Assembly: GCA_963693285.1 (NCBI GenBank)
Contig: OY848930.1
Span: 5,022,001 to 5,086,000 of the forward strand
Length of the DNA: 64,000 nucleotides
Origin: Xestospongia muta
Taxonomy: Eukaryota > Porifera > Demospongiae > Haplosclerida > Petrosiidae
Direction: 5' to 3'
Position 1 is the first letter of the stretch; each line of letters opens with the position of its first letter. The notes beneath the pieces were generated by a model, which was not told where the DNA came from, did no database searches, and saw nothing but the letters and a program-made list of their open reading frames with translations. Shown here piece by piece: positions 34,858 through 50,893 of the stretch. The position numbers and the translations under genes were made by a program.

Positions 34858-34936
34858 TCTCCAAAACGTGCCGTGGGGGCGTGGCATAAAATAACCGCAC
34901 CTTGCGGAAAATTAACAGAACATAAATTAAGAATAT

Positions 34937-37900
34937 TTATTTCAATTTTTTGATGGTCGCTATTAGCAACTGTAGCTCTCCATCTAATTGCTGAACTAGC
35001 TCTGTTGGTATCAGGCCATCTTCTAAGCCCTAAAATAATAAACATTATTAAAATAATAATAATGTACAATGCATCACATGTTAATCTAAAATAGTTATCT
35101 TGTGCTAATAATAGTAACAATGCATTACAGGTTGTACTATAAATAGTAACAATACTTAAATGTTAATTCAACTTGTACTATAAATAGTAACAATTAGTAC
35201 TAGTAACACACCTTCAATGTACTAAGAACATTTTGAACAGCCATCTTGGCTGAGGACATATTTTGTCGCCATTTTTCTGGAACCATTTCCTCTTCTCGAC
35301 ATACTTACAATCAAATAAGTACAAGTCTTTATCAAATTATTTTACCTTGAGAATACTTCAGAGTCAAAAAGATTACTCTCTCCCGTTTCTTTTCCTCACG
35401 TTCCCATGAGGGATCTTGACGAGAGGTTCGTTGAGCCTTTTGTAATTCAATAATACCCTATACAATATGTATGTATACCATATATGATAATACCCACTAT
35501 AATATGTACATATACCATACATGGTAATACCTTATGGTAATACCTTATACAATATATGTACACATACCATATATGGTAATAATGTACTTACTCGTTCTCG
35601 GTCAGTTTTGTCTGAACCACTCAAGTGATATTGAGAACACACCTCCCATAGCTCTGAGTTCCCTGTGGTCTAATTAAACAACAGACCACACCCACTCATT
35701 ATAAATTATTAAACTGTTACCTCAGCTACGACTCGTGCTAATAATTCACCTAATTTCTTTCTCAAAACATCTACAAAACACGACAGAATATAATAAAAAA
35801 TAATAAAAAATTGAACCTTGTTTCTCTAACTGTAATACTAGTTCAGTTAATATCCGTAATATCTATATAAACCACACCCACTAAATGAATAGTAAAAATG
35901 TTAATCTAACCTCTGAATCTAAATATTTTTGTCGGAGGTCCAACATTCGATGATATGCTTTAATAACTTCTTCCAATTCTCCGATATCAAGACTTACCTA
36001 ATAAAATGAAAGGAAATAATATTGAAATAATCAATAACTTACTAATAAATAATTCTCCCATATTTTCCAATTTTCATAATTACATTTCAGAGCTTCTTGA
36101 AAAGCATTAAAAGCTCTTAATCTAATGGATAAATAAATAGTCAAATGGATGAATAATAAATTAAATGGATGCATATAGATTAGCAAATGGACTGACTTCT
36201 CCTTCTTCTTCAGATAAGCTCCAGCCAAATTATTCCATGCCTCAGCATTCTAAAGACAACGTATATGTCACATGATTGTCACATGGTTTATACTCACATC
36301 TGGTTCAAGAGTCACACACTGTCGAAATGCTTTAGCAGAGAGGGTGTGGTCATCAATCTGTCCAGCAGCATATCCTAGTGTGAACCACAACCCCTCCTAT
36401 AGATAAATGGATGAATAGACAGATAGAAGATGGATGGATAGACGAATTATATTCTTACTTGTAGAGGGTTAATTTCCAATGATTTCTCAATACACCCAAC
36501 ACACTCTGGTAACTAGACAATATAATGATGACCTCGATATATTATTGTAACAAATGTATAACCTTCTCTTTAGATAAATAATAAAGTCCTAAACTCTTTT
36601 GAGCTCTACCACTACGATGACCAGAGAGGTCCCAAGCTTTATGATAACATTCTGGGTCCTAATATACTAGACTTCCAAACGTTATCGATACATTATATAG
36701 TACTTGTGTTGTATCACCAAGAAGACACCATAACTTTACACTCTCTCCGTCCTCCTTCATCCTCTCCCTCACAACTCTCTCTGCCTGCGTCTGACGTCCC
36801 ACAGATTGATAACACGTGACCACGTCTTCCCAGAGGTGGAGTCTCTGATAAATCTCTAAGGCACTAAGAGGAGCTCCCATAGACATTAATGTATCAGCAA
36901 GCTGTTTCTAAAAATACATTTAAATTGGTGATGTCATTGCTTCTAAAAATAGATACAAGTCCTACTTCTATTGTCCAACATGGAGGAAGGCATAGACAAT
37001 AAAACAATTCCTGTCGAATACCAGCCTGAGAAAAAAATTGTAATTTATTAGTTGTTTATTTTTTACCTCAGGGTGCAATTTAGAACAGCTATCAAGAAGT
37101 TCCTAAATGAAACAGAAAGGGTATGTACTTCTCTCTCTTTCTCTCTCTCTTACCTGTAGTTGCATCATTGATCTTTCTACAGTACGTGATTTCTTACGTT
37201 GCAATATTGACCGAAGATATAGAGAATACACTTGTACACTCCAACATCGTGGCTGGCTCAATATCAACTAAAAATGTAGCCACACCCCCTTATATCCACC
37301 CACACACATAATTAAAATTACATTTACATAAGCTTCCAGTTCTTCTGATAACAGTCCATGGACAGGACCACTCCATCTTTGATAGTCACTGTATAAAGAA
37401 CAGATAACGAAGTAATGAATATTCTAATTACTTGCCATAATCCTAACACAACTGCTTGCTGTAATGAGCTAAGTTGAGTGGGTGGAGACAAAGGGGTGGA
37501 GTCAGAGAACTTGACATGACTTAATAGGGTTTCATCTTCTAATAATACATCCTTTTAATTACGATTAATTAAAGCTCATTATAACAGGGGCATACCAACT
37601 TTTGGTAAGTAATCTGTATTTACAGCTGGTATATTTTCTAGCTCTCCATTTTGTTTTGTTACTGTCACTAAGAGCTGTGCAATATCTCTGTCTTGAAACT
37701 TGGTTCTCCGTCCAAGAGCCCCACTTAAGTTAATATCAATTCCTGCAAATTGTTGAGCTAATGTTAAGTGGACCTACAATACAAACAACAAATAAAAGTT
37801 TATTTATTGCTAACTAACTTTAGCCTGATCAAATTTGTAATAACAAAGATAATACTTTGCTATTTCTAAATGTATAGAGCATTTGAGAGTCCTAAAAATA

Positions 37901-38659
37901 ATAAGTATTATTACAAATTATATAATATCTTACGTTGTTTTTTCTTCCAACTCTAAAATAGACCTCAACTCTTCTATAAACTGATAATCACATGAAAAGT
38001 CATATGACATAGACTGACCAATCATGTTCTCTAATTCCTTCCATAAGCTATTAGATTTTACTGACAATAGCTGTTGTTCCTGATATAGACATCTTGCAGA
38101 CCATAAAAGTCCATCTAAATCCTAAAACAATTAAACGAGTGGGTGTGGCACTACTTATACATGTACATACATGTTGGTTTCTTTGTTCTACAAGTAATAG
38201 ATGTGCTAAGTAGAGTAAATATGGAGACTGGACTAGATCATAAAAATACTAGAGAAAAACAAACCAATACCATATATGGTAATTAATGAAACTATACCTC
38301 TCCATCATGTGACATCTCCTGCATACACCAGCTGTTCCATTTTACCTTCAAAAGACAATAATTAAAATTAACAAAAACTACATATTCCATACATACCAGC
38401 TGTTCTTGTGTGGTCTGAGGTGGTGCAGGTACATTGTCTTTTGGTCCAGTCCAGTTTAACTGGATAAACCAGTTTAACAGGATTGAACCACAAGTTATAA
38501 TGTCACTTGACGTTACCGTTGAAAGAAACAATGACTTCAAGTCTTTAAAATCTGTTTTAATAATGTCACATAACAATTTTGTAGTGAAAATCATTGACAT
38601 TTACCAGTCCCATCAGAGAGAACTGTGAATAGTTTCTCTAAGATACCTCTAGCATCCAT
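34937..38659 (-). CDS. TTC27: Tetratricopeptide repeat protein 27
   Basis: Conserved eukaryotic TPR protein of the TTC27/Emw1 family, linked in other organisms to protein folding and U5 snRNP or cell-wall functions. About 20 short exons on the minus strand, from 38659 ([11 protein letters not shown]) to the stop at 34937-34939; I checked many but not every boundary. Diagnostic segments: [13 protein letters not shown] (near 38430), [20 protein letters not shown] (near 36850), [20 protein letters not shown] (near 36090), [20 protein letters not shown] (near 35960) and a C-terminal helix ending in LIATIKKLK. Introns are mostly 40-60 nt. Divergent from the GK-ELMO gene (201 bp between starts). 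Confidence 0.92.
35455..35590. repeat. Imperfect CCATATATGGTAATA repeats in a TTC27 intron
   Basis: Three or four diverged units containing ATATGTAC and the near-palindrome ACCATATATGGTAATA. A further copy (ACCATATATGGTAATTA) sits in another TTC27 intron near 38268. Confidence 0.7.
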
Positions 38660-38859
38660 GAGCACTACAATGGCGGTAACATGTGACTTTGCATGTTATC
38701 CTAGTATACGGAGATCAAATTTAGTTTCCCATTACATTCTTATACAAATTTCAGAACGTTTCCGTATACCTCCGTATTGGCTACACCCCTGTCTTTATAT
38801 TGGGGTGGAGCTGGGTTTCAAGTGCCCAGTACTTTGCACCTCCTGCGAGGAAAAGAGCA

Positions 38860-40743
38860 ATGGCAGAAGCACCAACTAATGAACTTACTGGTTTAGAATG
38901 GGAAGCAGAGAAAGCCTACATTGTAGCAACCAGTCCCAGAAACACTCTCCGAAATAACCAGCTAGAAGATTCAGATGAATTTTCCTGGGAGACAGTGACA
39001 GTGACAAAGAAAGAACAAGGAAACACTAAAATTAGTACAGCAGGTGAAAACTTTATAGAAAGACAAAAACAAGAAGAACGTATCGTAAGTAACCAATCTC
39101 ACAACAAACAAGATGACTCATTACAATATGAACAACCAACACTGACAATCACTCAAATACAGTCTACTGAAAAAGAGTTGGTTTCCAGTGACACTATTGT
39201 CCCCTCCCTCTCCCTTTCCCCAGCATCATTAACTCCTCACCTACAAACAGATCTGCAAAACCACTCAGGTAAAACCCTTATCATTTATGGACCATCTGGT
39301 CTTGGAATAAGTGCACTAGTAAAGAAAATGGTCTACCGTTCTTCACACCAATTTTCTCTAGTGGTTTCTCACACCACAAGACAACCTCGTGTTAATGAAA
39401 CTTACGCTAGAGATTACTATTTCGTGTCTCGCAATGATATGGTACAAAAAATACAACAAGGGAAGTTCATTGAATACGTTCAAATAGACAAAATGGACGT
39501 CAACCAATGCAGAGAAAACTACACGCACAATCGAGCACCTCGCAAAAGTTTCTCATCTCCAACTATAGTTCTAGCAACAGCGTCAGAAGGTGAGCTATAT
39601 GGTACAACGTGGGAGTCTTTTAAAGAGGCCCAGTGTTCTGGCAAACCTTGTACAGTTCTTAATGTCAGCACTAAAGGAGCAGAACAGTTGAAAGAAGTTG
39701 GCATAGTTGGTCATTATTTACAACTGACTCCAGATGACGACACAGACAGCAAACTTGAACCAGATCATAAAATTATCATAGAAAACGATGAAGAGACATT
39801 TGGTATCCTAGAGGAATATTCACTCAATTTAATACAAGGTATTTCATATGAAATACCATCACAATTAGAGAAGGCTCAAGAAGAATGGGATCGTGTTCCT
39901 ACTATACAATTAGGATCAACAAAAAGAAAAGGGCATTCTATGAAACAAGCACTTGTACAAAAATCAACTAGTTTTGTTGAATTATTGAGTCATTTTCAAA
40001 CATCAAATTTAAGTCGGCAATTATCCTCTATTAAACCTGAGATAGAAATCTCTGGTTTGTCAAAAGTATTCGGTCCTCCTCGAATTAATAAAAAACTTCA
40101 TCATGAGAGAAACCTAGTGTTTGCTATAGCTCTTTGTAAATATGATGAACACAATTCTCTTCATGCAAGTGCTCTCTCAACAATCTATCATCGACTCAAA
40201 GGTGGAACAACCGCTTGTCCACGTTTTGGATTACACTGGGAAAACATTGGTTTCCAAGGTAGCGACCCTGCAGATGATCTTCGTGGAGTAGGAGTGCTTG
40301 GTCTGGTACAATTGGTATGGCTTCTAGAGACACCAGTACTTCAGTCAGTCGCTATGGAGATATATCGTTATTCACAAGAAAGAGTTAATTCGTTGCCTTT
40401 TTGTGTTGTGTCTCTTAACATTACAAGTATAGCTCTTCAAGCACTGAGAGAAGGCTCCTTGTCTCGTGAGTGTAACAAACGTGAACAAGTTTTCGCTGTT
40501 TTTAATGATTTCTATGCTGCCATATTTGTTAGTTTCTACAACAACTGGAGAAGACATCATTATAATCCTATGGAACTGGGTCATGTTCTTCAAGACATTG
40601 GTAATTTTTCTAAGAAACATGCTCGTTTTATGATACGTGAACTCCAGGGTCTCTTGAAAGACAGACAAAAAGAGTCTGAGTTGTCTTCAGCAAAGGCAGA
40701 GCCACTTGTTGAATTCTCAGCAATTGAATCCCTTCCAGTTTAA
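38860..40743 (+). CDS. Fusion of a degenerate guanylate kinase domain and an ELMO (ELMOD3-like) domain
   Basis: Intronless protein of 627 residues (start MAEAPTNELTG; an in-frame ATG at 38800 would add 20). Residues 1-130: acidic, disordered. About 135-310: guanylate-kinase fold with LIIYGPSGLGIS, SLVVSHTTRQPR, RDYYFVSRNDM, GKFIEYVQI, ELYGTTWESFKEA. The P-loop lysine is isoleucine (GLGIS instead of GxGKS), so ATP phosphoryl transfer is unlikely; it is probably a binding module, as in MAGUK proteins. About 415-610: ELMO domain with HWENIGFQGSDPADDLRGVG, FCVVSLNITSIALQALREG and SRECNKREQVFAVFNDFY, closest in memory to ELMOD3; the GAP-type arginine (DLRG) is present, so Arf/Arl GTPase activation is plausible. 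I know of no animal protein combining the two. Confidence 0.88.
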   Translation: MAEAPTNELTGLEWEAEKAYIVATSPRNTLRNNQLEDSDEFSWETVTVTKKEQGNTKISTAGENFIERQKQEERIVSNQSHNKQDDSLQYEQPTLTITQIQSTEKELVSSDTIVPSLSLSPASLTPHLQTDLQNHSGKTLIIYGPSGLGISALVKKMVYRSSHQFSLVVSHTTRQPRVNETYARDYYFVSRNDMVQKIQQGKFIEYVQIDKMDVNQCRENYTHNRAPRKSFSSPTIVLATASEGELYGTTWESFKEAQCSGKPCTVLNVSTKGAEQLKEVGIVGHYLQLTPDDDTDSKLEPDHKIIIENDEETFGILEEYSLNLIQGISYEIPSQLEKAQEEWDRVPTIQLGSTKRKGHSMKQALVQKSTSFVELLSHFQTSNLSRQLSSIKPEIEISGLSKVFGPPRINKKLHHERNLVFAIALCKYDEHNSLHASALSTIYHRLKGGTTACPRFGLHWENIGFQGSDPADDLRGVGVLGLVQLVWLLETPVLQSVAMEIYRYSQERVNSLPFCVVSLNITSIALQALREGSLSRECNKREQVFAVFNDFYAAIFVSFYNNWRRHHYNPMELGHVLQDIGNFSKKHARFMIRELQGLLKDRQKESELSSAKAEPLVEFSAIESLPV

Positions 40744-40880
40744 TATACCTGTTCCCATATTCTCATTCCAATGTTACATAGGAACAGGTTTGGTAATAAA
40801 TAAAACTATTAATATTTGAATAAAATAAATATTTTTTCAAAAAAGTTGATTGTTTATTAGTACACTTAATGCAGGAGGAA

Positions 40881-42539
40881 TCACTTTGAAAGTCTCCAGA
40901 TACCCATTACTATGGAAACCATTATGGTTACTAGGGTGATAATTCCACCTACATAACAATTATAAGATAACTGTACAGTTACATAACTAATACAGACTGG
41001 TTACATAACTAATACTGGCTAGTTACATAACTAATACTGTACAGTTACATAACTAATACTGTACAGTTACATAACTAATACTGGATAGTTACATAACTAA
41101 TACTGGATAGTTACATAACTAATACTGGACAGTTACATAACTAATACTGGACAGCTACATAACTAATACTGGACAGTTACATAACTAATACTGGATAGTT
41201 ACATAACTAATACTGGACAGTTACATAACTAATACTGGATAGTTACATAACTAATACCGGCTAGTTACATAACTAATACTGGCTAGTTACATAACTAATA
41301 CCGGCTAGTTACATAACTAATACGGCTAGTTACATAACTTGTACTTACCAGTTAAATATTTCAATAAATCCAACTTGTTTGATTCCATAGCTATCTTCAT
41401 CAGTGCAACCTAAACAACATGGTCACATGATTATCATGTGACATCATGTGACTACATACTTCAGTCCCTATTCTATTGTGTGTATCCTTTATCTTCTGAT
41501 CAATTAACGTCTCCTAATAATCCATTAAATTTAGAACAACTTAATAATTAACTATAATTAACCTGTTCTTTATTACGACTTCGTTCCAAATTAATATCTA
41601 ATCGAACACCATTTTCAACATTACTAATCTCATCCTAACATTAGTTATAAAGAGATAATATTATGTGGTCATATATATGTGTGTGTGTGTATTTATAATT
41701 TTACATGTTGTACCTTAAACATATCTTTTAATCTTGTAATCTCTAATTTAAGGTCCTATTGTATGCAGAATATTTATTACATAATTTAGCATAATAATAT
41801 TTCTTTCTTTGCAAGGAGTTAAGTACTACTTCAAAAAAATCATTCCATAATTCATTAATCTATTAAGATTACAGGGACAATCTCTTGATTTTCAGAGACT
41901 TACATAGTATCATTTACTGCAGTACTTACTTCTGAATTGTCCTTTAATTTTACAATACTTGTGTTCTCCATTAAAACTAGACTATTCCTGTATCATATAT
42001 TATAGGTAACCATGGCAACATATGTACTAACTTGATCAATTCAATCTCTCTTTTCAAGGTTAATTCTAATAGATTCTATATAAATAAATATAGTTATAAA
42101 ATGGGTGTGATAATGGGTGTGGTCTCACAAGATCTTGAGGAGTAACTCGGCTTGAGAGATCATTTTGTTGAGTACTAAGTTGTAATAAAATAGACACCAG
42201 ACCTTCAGCTTGTAATGGGGAGAACCCTGCATATTATCGATAATTGAGTATCGCTTATAAATTAATTGTAATTATTATCATACCTAATTTTTTTAGTTCA
42301 TTGTTCATCACAAAAGTATCAAATGGGGTGGAGCTTATCTCTATGGCAACCTTGTAAGCCTCTGACTGGACCACTTGATCCATTTTCTCATCACTTTCCA
42401 TTGAGTCCAAACTGGAACCATTTGTTCTTAGGAATTGACATGGCAACAAGGGATAAAGTCCACAATGAATACCATTTGGCAACAGTTGCCGTCCTTTTCT
42501 TTGTAATATGACGTTAAAAAGATGTCTAGAAAATGACAT
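40881..42539 (-). CDS. Mitochondrial MCUR1/CCDC90-family inner-membrane protein
   Basis: Coiled-coil protein of the mitochondrial inner membrane; family members regulate the calcium uniporter or respiratory-chain assembly. Nine exons: 42539-42284, 42226-42129, 42075-42032, 41987-41930, 41755-41714, 41634-41563, 41513-41460, 41409-41349, 40948-40881; 250 residues in frame. N-terminus MSFSRHLFNVILQRKGRQLL looks like a mitochondrial presequence. Then FSPLQAEGLVSILLQLST, a long coiled coil with ISNVENGVRLDINLERSR, and MESNKLDLLKYLTGG before a single C-terminal membrane helix ending in MGIWRLSK. CCDC90B and MCUR1 are equally good homologues; I leave the symbol open. Divergent partner of RANBP9/10 (128 bp). 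Confidence 0.9.
40966..41345. repeat. 22-bp minisatellite, about 16 copies, last MCUR1-like intron
   Basis: Unit ACAGTTACATAACTAATACTGG with variants at the AGTTA/CTAGTTA junction and TACTGG/TACCGG. It fills almost the whole intron up to the donor at 41348. Confidence 0.95.
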
Positions 42540-42667
42540 TACTTCTAAAGCTCACTTACAAGCAACAAACGGAATGTTAATCCAATGATGACTACATGTA
42601 TACAGGGTGTTAGCACTTAGCAACAACATAATTAAAAGGGGCGTGACTAACATATTTACAAATTACA

Positions 42668-45287
42668 ATGGCCACTATGGAAGTAACTGAAGTAACGTTA
42701 GAGAAATTATCTCGTTTCTATCCACGTGTTGATGAGAAAGAAACACCACTCCCGAGACAGTGGAGTTCGAAAGACAAATATTCATACATTGGTCTCTCTC
42801 AGAATAATCTTAGAGTCCATTACAAAGGTAGATTGAAAAGAAACATAAGTACATTTTAAAACTACTATCTTTTAGGCAGTGGTAAGAACCAGAAAGATGC
42901 AGCTGCTGTTCGGGCAAATCGACCAATTCCAACATCTTGTGGTGTTTACTATTATGAAGTCAAAATTGTCAGTAAAGGGAGAGATGGGTAAGGAGAGGTC
43001 ACACCCACAAACCACGCCCATATTTATATATTGTCTTAGGTATATAGGTATTGGGATGTCAGCAGCTGGAGTTAATCTTAATAAATTACCAGGTTTGTTT
43101 TAAATTATTAATAAAATAAGTTGTTTCTTTTCTAATTTAAAGGATGGGAAAAAAGTTCTTATGGTTACCATGCTGATGATGGGTGTGTCTTCAGTTCATC
43201 AGGAACAGGTCAACAATTTGGACCCACTTTTACTACAGGTGATATTGTGGGGTGTGGCTTTAATCTTGTTGATCGTTCCATTTTCTTCACCAAAAATGGT
43301 ATCAGATTAGGTAAGGGGTGTGGCTCATATTATCAATGCATTCATTATCTTATCATTTAGGTACAGCTGTTTCAGATGTTCCAGTAAGTCTATTGTTGCC
43401 GTGACAACATTGTTTAGTTTTTTTATAGGCTAATCTCCAGTTATATCCTACAGTAGGTCTACAAACTCCAGGTGAAGTGGTCGAAGCTAACTTTGGAGAA
43501 TTATCATTTACATTTGACTTTGAGGCATTATTAACGGTAAGTCCTAAATTGCTGAGAGAAAAAGCCACACCTACCTTAATCATGGACAGTTCATCTATTC
43601 ATCCAATTGTCATCACAGTCTGCCAATTTATTTTAGGAAGTCAAACACAAGATACGAAATCAAATTCAAGTTCTACCGTTACCTGAAGGAGAAGGGGTGT
43701 GGCAAGAAAATCTGCACAAGTAAATGCATTCATTCACCATAGTAACAGACTCCACCCACTTTAATTAGGCTTGTCCTTGGATATCTTGTACATCATGGAT
43801 ATACATCGACAGCAATGGCGTTTGCTCAATGTACTGGTCTCCACTTGGAAGAGAGTATAGCATCAATGAGGAATAGGCAACGTAAGTACTTCTAGTTTCC
43901 TACAGTTTATCCTCCCTCCCTCAGGAATACAATCACTAATGATGAGTGGGCGTATCAGTCAAGCTGTTGCCATGGTGAATCAGCTCTATCCAGGTCTCCT
44001 AGATAACAACAAAGAGTTACTGTTTCGTGTTTTATGTCGACAATTTGTGGAGACCATAGCTGGATATGATCAGTTGACGCCTCCTAAAGGAGAAAAAGAT
44101 GAAATGAGTAATGAAGATGGTCATATGGATACAGACAACAATGTTGATCACATGACAACAATAGGTAATTGTAAGAGTTACATCATATGTAGCACAAGTT
44201 CTTAATATGAGACCTTGTATATATAGAATATAGAAGTTGTATAATAGACTAAAGTATTAGCATGGGACTAGAACAAGTGTCCTCAATATAGAAGTTGTAT
44301 AATAGACTAAAGTATTAGCATGGGACTAGAACGAGTGCCCTTAATATAGAGGTTATATAATACACTAAAGTATTAACATGGGACTAGAACAAGTATCCTC
44401 AATATAGAGGTTGTATAATACACTAAAGTATTAGCATGGGACTAGAATAAGTATCCTCAATATAGAGGTTGTATAATACACTAAAGTATTAACATGGGAC
44501 TAGAACAAGTGTCCTCAATGTAAAGGTTGTATAATACACTAAAGTATTAGTATGGAACTAGAACAAGTGTCCTCATATAGAGGTTATATAATACACTAAA
44601 GTATTAGTATGGGACTAGAACAAGTGTCCTCAATATAGAGGTTGTATAATACACTAAGGTGTTAGTATGGAACTAGAACAAGTGTCCTCAATATAAAAGT
44701 TATATAATACACTAAAGTATTAGCATGGGACTAGAACAAGTGTCCTAGATATAGAGGGTGTCCTTAACTTAGAATCTGTATAGAGATCCATATTAGAGGT
44801 TTCATTATGTTAAGTTATTATTATTATTTGTAGTACCTATTAATTTTGATAATGACTCAAGTTCAGTGGAACAATTACTTCTATTTGGTCGTGAACTGCA
44901 AACATTGTTTGGTCAATTAAACGAAGGGGGTTCTTCCCCTAATCCTTGTCTACAGACTTTACTACAAGATGTATTCAGTTTGTTGGCGTATACTGATCCT
45001 ACTACAAGTCCTGTGGCTTATCTCTTGGACCCAGCTCAAAGAGAATCAGTGACATCAGCTCTCAACTCAGCCATTCTTGGTAAGAGAGAAAGAGAGAGAG
45101 ACTTTATCTCAGATATTTTGTAGAAATCAATGGGTTGCCGGGGAAACCACCATTAGAGTTAGCATTAGGACAAGCTACACAATGTCTTCATCTTATGAGT
45201 CAACAAGGACTTGGAGCAGCTGCATTTGCCAGTGTTGACGATCTTTTAAGACCTATGTTATCACATAATCAACCATGTGTTCCCTAA
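42668..45287 (+). CDS. RANBP9: Ran-binding protein 9/10 (RanBPM), CTLH ligase scaffold
   Basis: Core scaffold of the CTLH (GID-like) E3 ubiquitin ligase. Eleven exons: 42668-42827, 42876-42987, 43040-43092, 43143-43310, 43361-43383, 43429-43536, 43637-43719, 43769-43881, 43925-44164, 44834-45079, 45124-45287; 489 residues. Domain order: SPRY ([21 protein letters not shown] through [18 protein letters not shown] and [15 protein letters not shown]), LisH ([20 protein letters not shown]), CTLH ([20 protein letters not shown]), CRA ([18 protein letters not shown]). It lacks the long proline/glutamine-rich N-terminus of human RANBP9. Orthologous to both vertebrate 9 and 10. A 58-bp minisatellite occupies the intron before exon 10. 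Confidence 0.95.
44215..44765. repeat. 58-bp minisatellite, about nine copies, RANBP9/10 intron
   Basis: Unit contains TTGTATAATACACTAAAGTA and GGGACTAGAACAAGTGTCCT. Copies are 90 percent or more alike by eye. Intronic, on the coding strand. Confidence 0.95.
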
Positions 45288-45538
45288 TACATAGTCTATT
45301 ATACTAAGTATTTATATTATCATCATAGTTGTAATTTTTATTAAACGTCACTATTGTTATATAAACAACTGCTACACACATACAGTTCTTACAATGTATT
45401 ATCATCAGAGTATTATATAATATTATATAATCAAATATGTCACCAGATAACTGTTACTTAGTACATTATTAATTTACATTATTAAACTTAACAATATTTG
45501 CTCCACCCATTAAGAGGGGGTGGAGCTTATATGCAACA

Positions 45539-45888
45539 ATGTCTCAGGTACGTTAGTTGATGCATTCTATATTAATATTTTCTTTATAATAAGGTTTTAG
45601 AATTCAACGTCTCTATGTCTTGTGAAGGATGCTCTAATGCTGTCAATAGAGTATTAGGAAGACTTGATGGTCAGTGTAAAATGATGGATGGGTTAGTTGC
45701 TTGTATTAGTAAAAATTGTTTTCTGATGCCAAAATTTTGTTATTTGATACTAAGGAGTTATTAAAGTGGACTTTGATATGACAGCACAGAAGGTTTTTGT
45801 TGAAACATCTTTGTCATCTGATGAAGTGTTAGCTGCTATAAAGAAGACCGGTCGTGAGACATCATATGTTGGAGTTAAAGCACCATGA
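45539..45888 (+). CDS. ATOX1: Copper chaperone ATOX1
   Basis: Small cytosolic copper carrier that delivers Cu(I) to P-type ATPases of the secretory pathway. Three exons: 45539-45547 (MSQ), 45594-45669, 45755-45888; 72 residues. The metal-binding motif is MSCEGC (family MxCxxC), followed by SNAVNRVLGRLDG, then KVDFDMTAQKVFVE, SSDEVLAAIKKTG and a C-terminal YVGVK close to the usual SYLG end. The lysine that neutralises the copper site (IKKTGR) is present. The first exon is nine nucleotides long, so the start rests on the conserved split position; an overlapping out-of-frame ATG at 45531 precedes it. Confidence 0.93.
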
Positions 45889-46395
45889 AAACCATACCTA
45901 CTATAAGTGTGACGATTACAATAAACTGATTTAAAGTCAGTATATAATTGTAGCATGTTTATAACTCTAGCTATCCCAAATAATTTTGTATGTTTATCAA
46001 TACTAACTTTTAATAATTTTCACAGTTTTTTCTTAAAAATATCAGTAAAATTGGAATTATTCTGACTACAATCATCATGTGTACATTATACTAATATAAC
46101 AAAATGAGTTATTATAACAAAGTTTTAAAACTAAACTTTTGAGAGAAAAGAAACAAGAAATAAATGAGTTGATGAAATGGTGACTTGGACATTTTTAGAT
46201 AGAGAGAAGAAAAAACAGTAACAATAGTAACCTAGTTATATACAAAACAGAATAGCTGGAGAAAAGTAGTTAAAAGTGATAAAAAATGAGGTTAGCTAAC
46301 ATCAAGTAAAGACAATACTTGTGATTCTTCCACACACACAGATAAAAGAGCATGTGAGAGAGAAAGCCGATAATGAATTGATACAAAATATCTCA
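45889..46395. other. AT-rich convergent intergenic region
   Basis: About 500 bp between the stops of ATOX1 and the next minus-strand gene. No exon, repeat or RNA signal seen. Confidence 0.5.
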
Positions 46396-50546
<4,151 letters not shown>

Positions 50547-50680
50547 GGAGCTCGATGACAAGAACGGGCGTGGTTACAATAATAGGCGTGGCTCACTTTA
50601 TAATTGATTAATTTTTTTTGATAATTATAACAATAATAATAAACTTTATTATCAATAATTATGGGTTTTATAAAATTTAG

Positions 50681-50842
50681 TTACTTGTTGGTTGGTTTAT
50701 TTGAGTCTTCTAAATTCTGCAGTTTCTCACTTGATGGTTTCTGATAAGAGACGACAATGTTGGATATTCTGTTGAACAAATTGGACAGCTCTGGTAACTA
50801 TATGTCAAAGAATTAAGAGAATTTTAATGACTCAATGGACAA

Positions 50843-50893
<51 letters not shown>

